DNA of 64,000 nucleotides, from assembly GCF_900105715.1 (NCBI RefSeq), contig NZ_FNRY01000002.1, forward strand, positions 62,001 to 126,000, in the 5' to 3' direction. This document shows positions 59,743 through 64,000 of the stretch, piece by piece. Source of the DNA: Paramicrobacterium humi (lineage in GTDB: Bacteria; Actinomycetota; Actinomycetes; Actinomycetales; Microbacteriaceae). Each line of letters starts with the position of its first letter. Positions within the stretch are counted from its first letter, which is position 1. Position numbers and translations under genes: made by a program. The notes under the pieces were generated by a model. It was not told the origin of the DNA and made no database searches. It saw only the letters and a list, made by a program, of their open reading frames with translations.

Positions 59743-60608
59743 CCTGGCTGGTCGGCGGCGCCCTCGGAGCAGGTCTCGTGCTCATCATGATCGCCGTGGC
59801 CTTTCCCGACACGTCCCTCGCCCCGCACGGCTTCCGACCGGGTCGGCTGCAGACCGCGATCCGCACTCGGCTCACGCTCGCTGGATTCGGGCCGGTTCCG
59901 GTGCCGGTTTTCATCGGCGTCTCGGTCGTTCTCGCTCTTCTGGCCGGAGGAGCGGCCCATGTCGGCTGGGGCGTCATCGCGCTCACCGTCGCCGCGGCGG
60001 GTGCTGGGGCACTCCTGCCGAGTCTCGTCGTCGGTTGGCGAGCTCGCGCCCGCCGGCGGGCGCACCGGATGCTGTGGCCCGACGTCGTCGACCACCTCAT
60101 TGCGTCGATCCGCTCCGGCGCCTCTCTCCCCGATGCGGTCGCGGCGCTCGCGACCGCGGGCCCCGAGCCGCTGCGGCCCGCATTCGCCGAGTATGCGCGT
60201 GACTACCGGGCGACGGCGTCGTTCAGCGGCAGCGTCGAACGACTCAAAGGCGCCCTCGGCGATCCTGTCGCCGACCGCATCCTCGAGACTCTGCGCATGG
60301 CGCGGGACGTCGGCGGGACGGAGCTGCCGAGCGTGCTGCGCAGCCTCGCCGCATCGCTGCGTGACGAGACCGCGCTGCGCGCCGAGGTCGACGCGCGGCA
60401 GTCGTGGGTGCGCAACGCGGCGAAGCTGGGCGTCGCGGCTCCGTGGCTGATCCTCGTGCTGCTAGCCACCCGTCCCGAGGCAGCCATCGCATACAACTCC
60501 GCCGTGGGAACCACCGTGATCATCGTCGGCGCCGCAGTCTCCGTCGTCGCCTACCGCATCATGCTCTCGCTCGGCAGACTGCCCGAGGAACGCCGGTGGT
60601 TCAAATGA
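59739..60608 (+). CDS. TadB-like inner-membrane protein (GspF family)
   Basis: A 289-residue type II secretion F-domain protein. Two N-terminal membrane helices, a cytoplasmic helical bundle with the GspF core (VVDHLIASIRSGASLPDAVAAL; ETLRMARDVGGTELPSVLRSL), and two C-terminal helices. It anchors the TadA ATPase. GTG start overlapping tadA by 4 bases and tadC by 4 bases. Confidence 0.88.
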   Translation: MTWLVGGALGAGLVLIMIAVAFPDTSLAPHGFRPGRLQTAIRTRLTLAGFGPVPVPVFIGVSVVLALLAGGAAHVGWGVIALTVAAAGAGALLPSLVVGWRARARRRAHRMLWPDVVDHLIASIRSGASLPDAVAALATAGPEPLRPAFAEYARDYRATASFSGSVERLKGALGDPVADRILETLRMARDVGGTELPSVLRSLAASLRDETALRAEVDARQSWVRNAAKLGVAAPWLILVLLATRPEAAIAYNSAVGTTVIIVGAAVSVVAYRIMLSLGRLPEERRWFK

Positions 60609-61537
60609 GCGCCGTCCTCGGCTTCGCGCTCGCTTTCGGCGCGCTTCTCGGGCTCGGACTGTGGTCTCTCGTCGCCATGACGCCGCGGCTGCGTGCGCAG
60701 CGACTCGCGGATCGGCTGGCGCCGTATCTCGTCGACGTCTCGGAGGAAGCGCGACGGAGCACGGAGAAGCGGCTCGCGGATCCGATCCCCGTGCTGGGGC
60801 GGCTCGTTTCGCCTCCGCTGTACCGCGCGACCGTTCTGCTCTCTCGCGTCCTCGGCGGAAGCGCTGCCATCGAACGCTGGCTGTCGCAATCGGGCAGCCG
60901 CGCGAGCGTGCAGGACTACCGCGTGCGCCAGGTGCTTTCGGGACTCGCGGGGCTCGGCGCCGGTGCGCTGCTCTCGGTGGTTCTCGTGACGCACGCGGCG
61001 CCCGTGGCCACGGTCGTGCTGCCCGTCGTCGGTGCGGTGACCGGCATCGTGTGCTGTGATGTGCTGCTGCGGCGTCGGGCGGCGTCGCGGGTGGCCCGCA
61101 TCACCGAGGAAGTGCCGACCGTGCTCGAGTTCATCGGGCTTACGCTCTCTGCCGGCGAGGGCGTCGTGGACGCGCTGCGCCGGGTGGCGCGTGTCGGCTC
61201 CGGGGAGTTGAGCCGCGAGTTCGCGGCCGTGCTCGCGGATACCGGCGCGGGTGTTCCGCTTGTCACGGCCCTCTCGGACTGCGCACGGCGCACCGGTTCG
61301 CCGCCACTGACGCGAGCGGTCGAGCAGCTCTGCGCGGCCATGGAACACGGTGCGCCGATCGCCGAAGTGCTGCGGGCGCAAGCGCATGACGCGCGCGAGG
61401 ATGCGAAGCGTCGACTGCTTGAGGCGGCAGGTCGCAAGGAAGTCACGATGCTGATCCCGCTCGTGCTTCTGATCCTGCCGCTCTCGATCGCCTTTGCCCT
61501 GTTGCCGGGGTTGTTCGTGCTGAGAGCCGGGTTCTGA
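60605..61537 (+). CDS. TadC-like inner-membrane protein (GspF family)
   Basis: A 310-residue partner of TadB with the same layout: N-terminal helix, paired helices (about 115-160), GspF core (EEVPTVLEFIGLTLSAGEGVVDALRRVA; EQLCAAMEHGAPIAEVLRAQA) and a hydrophobic end. The two proteins probably form the membrane platform as a heteromer. Overlaps tadB by 4 bases. Confidence 0.88.
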   Translation: MSAVLGFALAFGALLGLGLWSLVAMTPRLRAQRLADRLAPYLVDVSEEARRSTEKRLADPIPVLGRLVSPPLYRATVLLSRVLGGSAAIERWLSQSGSRASVQDYRVRQVLSGLAGLGAGALLSVVLVTHAAPVATVVLPVVGAVTGIVCCDVLLRRRAASRVARITEEVPTVLEFIGLTLSAGEGVVDALRRVARVGSGELSREFAAVLADTGAGVPLVTALSDCARRTGSPPLTRAVEQLCAAMEHGAPIAEVLRAQAHDAREDAKRRLLEAAGRKEVTMLIPLVLLILPLSIAFALLPGLFVLRAGF

Positions 61538-61564
61538 ACCGGCGTGGGAAAGAGGAGAAGGAAG

Positions 61565-61747
61565 ATGACAATCTGGGCATGGCTGGCCGCGCGCTTTGCG
61601 GCCGCCGACGACGAGTCCGGTGATGTGCCGGGCTGGGTGTTGATAACGCTCATGACCGCCGGACTCGTGATCTTGATCTGGGGACTGGCGGGGCCCGCGT
61701 TGTCCTCCATCTTCGAGCAGGCGATATCCAAAGTCTCGGGCATCTGA
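61565..61747 (+). CDS. Small pilin-like membrane protein
   Basis: A 60-residue protein with an Ala-rich N-terminus, an acidic patch (ADDESGDVPGW) and one membrane helix (about 28-50), in the place where actinobacterial Tad clusters encode the Flp pilin or its analogue. The usual G-x4-E-F/Y prepilin site is not intact: after the Gly the fifth residue is Trp. ATG start behind GGAGAAGGAAG; an in-frame GTG lies seven codons upstream. Probably the major subunit, but processing is uncertain. Confidence 0.7.
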   Translation: MTIWAWLAARFAAADDESGDVPGWVLITLMTAGLVILIWGLAGPALSSIFEQAISKVSGI

Positions 61748-61757
61748 CAGGCTCATC

Positions 61758-62150
61758 GTGCCGAGGATCGACTGGCGCTCGGACTCCGGCTCGGCCGTCG
61801 CGGAGTTCTCGATGGTCGCGGGGCTGCTCACCCTGCTCACTCTCGCGGTCGTGCAGCTCGGGCTCGGTCTGCTCGTTCGCAACACGGTGCTCGATGCGGC
61901 TGCGGAGGGGGCGCGCCATGCCGCCCTCGCCGACAGCAGCCTTCCCGCGGGCGAGCAGCTGACGAAGCAGCTCATCGCGACGGCGATCGGTGAGCAGTAC
62001 GCGGCAGACGTGTCGGCCTCCTACGGCACGTGGCATGGCCAGCCCTGCACGCAGATCACGGTGACGACGACGCTGCCGCTCATCGGACTGATCGGAGTGC
62101 AGCATGGCCTGGAGGTGACAGGGCATGCGGCGCGCGAAGTCCTTGACTGA
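61758..62150 (+). CDS. TadE-like pseudopilin
   Basis: A 130-residue protein with the TadE signature DSGSAVAEFSMVAGLLTLLTLAVVQ: a prepilin-like G-SAVAEF site and one membrane helix. A short exported domain with one Cys (QPCTQI) follows. GTG start; overlaps the next gene by 26 bases. Confidence 0.85.
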   Translation: MPRIDWRSDSGSAVAEFSMVAGLLTLLTLAVVQLGLGLLVRNTVLDAAAEGARHAALADSSLPAGEQLTKQLIATAIGEQYAADVSASYGTWHGQPCTQITVTTTLPLIGLIGVQHGLEVTGHAAREVLD

Positions 62151-62592
62151 TCTGATCCGCGACGAGAGGGGTTCGGCCTCCCTCGAGTTCATCACCGCCG
62201 GGCTGATCCTGCTCGTTCCCCTCGTGTACCTTGTCATCGCGTTGGCGGCGCTCCAGGGCGGCTCCCTCGCCGCGACCGGAGCGGCCCGGCAGGCCGCGCG
62301 CGTGTTCGTCCTCGCCGAGGATTTCGACCAGGCGGCCGCACGCGTGCATGACGCCGTCGCCGTCTCGCTCGCTGACTTCGGCCTCTCGACCGAAACCGCA
62401 GACGTCGCGATCCGTTGCAATGCAGGCGCGGGTGAGGCGTGCCTCGCGCGCGATGAGATCGTCACCGTGACTGTGCGGGTATCGGTGCCGCTTCCGCTCG
62501 TGCCCGACGTTCTCGACCTCGACAGCGCGGCGCGGGTCCCGGTCGAAGCGACGGCCGTGCAGAGAGTGTCCCGGTTCTGGAGTGGTGACTGA
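62125..62592 (+). CDS. Second TadE-like pseudopilin
   Basis: A 155-residue protein with DERGSASLEFITAGLILL (prepilin-like G-SASLEF), one membrane helix, then GAARQAARVFVLAEDFDQAAARV, and an exported part with two Cys (IRCNAGAGEACLA) that may form a disulfide. Starts within the previous gene and shares one base with the next. Confidence 0.85.
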   Translation: MRRAKSLTDLIRDERGSASLEFITAGLILLVPLVYLVIALAALQGGSLAATGAARQAARVFVLAEDFDQAAARVHDAVAVSLADFGLSTETADVAIRCNAGAGEACLARDEIVTVTVRVSVPLPLVPDVLDLDSAARVPVEATAVQRVSRFWSGD

Positions 62593-63023
62593 TGCGGCGC
62601 GACGACGAGGGTTCGACCCTCATCCTGACCATCTTCTACGGTGTGTTCGCGCTGCTGCTCGTGCTTCTCGTCGCCGCCATCACCTCGCTGTACCTCGAGC
62701 GCAAGCAGTTGTCGAGCCTCGCGGACGCCGCCGCGCTCGTGGGCGCTGAAGCGTTCACGATCGCGGACGTGTCCGCCGGGTCCGGAGGCCCGACGCTGTC
62801 GCTGCGCTCGCCGCACGTGCAGGATGCCGTTGCCGGATTCCTCGAGGAGGCGCCGACCGACGGCTTTGAAGGTCTCTCCCTCGAGCGCGCAGCGTCCCTC
62901 GACGGCGTGAGCGCGACAGTGACGCTGTCGAGCTACTGGCGTCCGCCCGTTGTCACGGTCTTCCTCCCGGAGGGGATCCGGATCGACGTCACGAGTGTGG
63001 CCCGCTCGGTGTTCGACGACTGA
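62592..63023 (+). CDS. TadG-like/pilus-associated protein
   Basis: A 143-residue protein of the Rv3654c-like TadE/G-like family. EGSTLILTIFYGVFALLLVLLVAAI is the N-terminal helix (no Glu at the +5 position), then YLERKQLSSLADAAALVGAEAF, the 'flp pilus-assembly TadE/G' segment. The von Willebrand domain of full TadG is absent. Last gene of the cluster; there is no prepilin peptidase after it. Confidence 0.82.
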   Translation: MRRDDEGSTLILTIFYGVFALLLVLLVAAITSLYLERKQLSSLADAAALVGAEAFTIADVSAGSGGPTLSLRSPHVQDAVAGFLEEAPTDGFEGLSLERAASLDGVSATVTLSSYWRPPVVTVFLPEGIRIDVTSVARSVFDD

Positions 63024-63024
63024 T

Positions 63025-64000
63025 TCAGCGTCCCGTGCCCGGCACGAAGCGCGGCACCCAGTGCGCCATGATCGCGACTCCCGCGACCGCCAGGAACCCG
63101 AGCGCGCCGGCCGCCGCGGCGAGCGAGACAAGTGCGGTGAGACCAGCGATGACGAGCGGCGACGCTGCCGCACCGGCATCCGTCACGAATCGCCACGCCC
63201 CCAGGAACGGCGCCGGGTCACCGGGATCTGCGAGATCGGCGCCAAGGGTCATCAGGATGCCGCTGCTCATGCCGTTCGCGACGGCGAGCAGCCCCGTCGC
63301 GATGATCAGCCACAGCACCGCGTCGGCGACGTCGTGCGTCGCGCTCAGCAGGACGAACCCTGCCCCGAGCCCGGTCAGGGCGGGAAGCGCGCCCCAGAGG
63401 CGGCCGTAGCGGTCCATGACATGCCCGCTCACATAGAAGAGAGCGAAGTCCAGCGCTCCCGCGAGGCCGATGAGCAGCGCCGTGCTCGCTTCGTCGACGC
63501 CGAGGCTCACAGCCCACAGCGGAATCAGTACCGTGCGAGCCGAGCGGAGCGCCGCGATGATGGAGGCCCCGACGCCCACGGTGCCGAGCACGCGCGCATT
63601 TGCGGCGAGCGTCGCGAACAGGCCCGTCGACTCGCGGCGAGTGAGCTGCTCGCCTTCGCTCTCGTGCTCACCGCCGCTCGGAACCTCGGCGTGCGCCGCT
63701 CCGAAGACGCGCTCGGGATCGGGCAGCACGAGCAGAACGACGGCCGTCGCGAGGCAGAACAGCACCATCGTCCAGTACACCCCGGCCATGCCCCCGGTGA
63801 GGTGGATGATCGGGGCGGAGAGGAGCGGCCCGATGAAGTGCCCGCAGCGGAAGACTCCGCCGAGGAGCGACAGCGACCGGGCTCGGTAGCGCTTGGGTAC
63901 GTATGTGGTCATGAACGCGTGCCGGGCAAGCGCGAAGACTGCCGTCGCAAGCCCGAGAACGAAAACGCCGACCCCGAGAGCGAACGCGTTCGGCGCGAGC
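63025..64000 (-). CDS. MFS transporter, C-terminal part (runs off right edge)
   Basis: The frame is open from the right edge to the stop, at least 324 residues, so the start lies beyond the window. About nine membrane helices are visible. The segment RHAFMTTYVPKRYRARSLSLLGG and RCGHFIGPLLSAPI is the MFS mid-N-half, then a cytoplasmic loop with an acidic stretch (GGEHESEGEQLTRRE) between the halves. VMDRYGRLWGALPAL is a second motif A. Substrate unknown. Convergent with the Tad cluster with one base between stops. Confidence 0.85.
   Translation of the reverse strand, partial: LAPNAFALGVGVFVLGLATAVFALARHAFMTTYVPKRYRARSLSLLGGVFRCGHFIGPLLSAPIIHLTGGMAGVYWTMVLFCLATAVVLLVLPDPERVFGAAHAEVPSGGEHESEGEQLTRRESTGLFATLAANARVLGTVGVGASIIAALRSARTVLIPLWAVSLGVDEASTALLIGLAGALDFALFYVSGHVMDRYGRLWGALPALTGLGAGFVLLSATHDVADAVLWLIIATGLLAVANGMSSGILMTLGADLADPGDPAPFLGAWRFVTDAGAAASPLVIAGLTALVSLAAAAGALGFLAVAGVAIMAHWVPRFVPGTGR

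Overview
The window is high-GC DNA with dense, mostly GTG- or ATG-started genes and very short spacers. The set of small actinobacterial families (DUF3107, DUF3117, DUF3039), the AdnA/AdnB nuclease-helicase pair, the actinobacterial Lon-like PDZ protease, UPF0182 and the DUF2342 zincin point to an actinobacterium. Gene content and order suggest Micrococcales, probably Microbacteriaceae; the family-level call is inference. I see no rRNA, insertion sequence, prophage or CRISPR array. Two tRNAs are present, initiator tRNA-fMet and tRNA-Leu(UAG).

Layout. Positions 1-14100 hold housekeeping genes: a penicillin-acylase N-terminus, divergent dapD/dapE (lysine/diaminopimelate), a PIG-V-like membrane protein, DUF3117, an O-methyltransferase, tatB, an MFS transporter, a SAM methyltransferase, the Mrp/DUF1003/MgtE_N-CBS operon, a stress-type membrane protein, an Xaa-Pro aminopeptidase, an unrecognised protein and a PHP phosphoesterase. 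From memory, the order dapD-dapE-DUF3117-O-methyltransferase-tatB-mrp resembles the Rv1201c-Rv1232c region of Mycobacterium tuberculosis. Positions 14093-35949 follow M. tuberculosis Rv3211 to Rv3193c: DEAD-box helicase, ferritin-like protein, DUF3107, adnA, adnB, nudC, uvrD2, a ThiF/cyclodehydratase-like protein, DUF2342 zincin, Lon-like protease and UPF0182. Two departures stand out: an MFS/ArsR pair with a repeat-rich operator is inserted at 16367-18361, and a catalytically degenerate kinase-like protein lies between adnB and nudC.

Positions 35962-41217 hold a CHY zinc-finger protein, tRNA-fMet, an NAD(P)-binding oxidoreductase, a nitrilase-family hydrolase, a DapC-like aminotransferase and an HtrA-type protease. 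Positions 41331-48636 look like a cell-surface polyol-phosphate polymer locus: two GT2 glycosyltransferases, a CDP-alcohol phosphotransferase, a TagF-like polymerase, a TagGH-type ABC exporter and a LicC-like cytidylyltransferase. Next is an ABC transporter whose ATPase carries a disordered Lys/Ala/Pro-rich N-terminus of about 480 residues. Positions 52686-57516 hold DUF3039, pncB, murI, rph, rdgB and a cation-diffusion facilitator. A DedA protein and tRNA-Leu follow, then a Tad-type pilus/secretion cluster (58504-63023) and a partial MFS gene that runs off the right edge.

Regulation. Many genes have no Shine-Dalgarno sequence. Instead they have a TAnnnT (or AAnAAT) hexamer ending exactly 7 bases before the start codon, which is the geometry of a -10 element feeding a leaderless transcript. 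I used this rule, together with clear Shine-Dalgarno sites elsewhere, to choose start codons.
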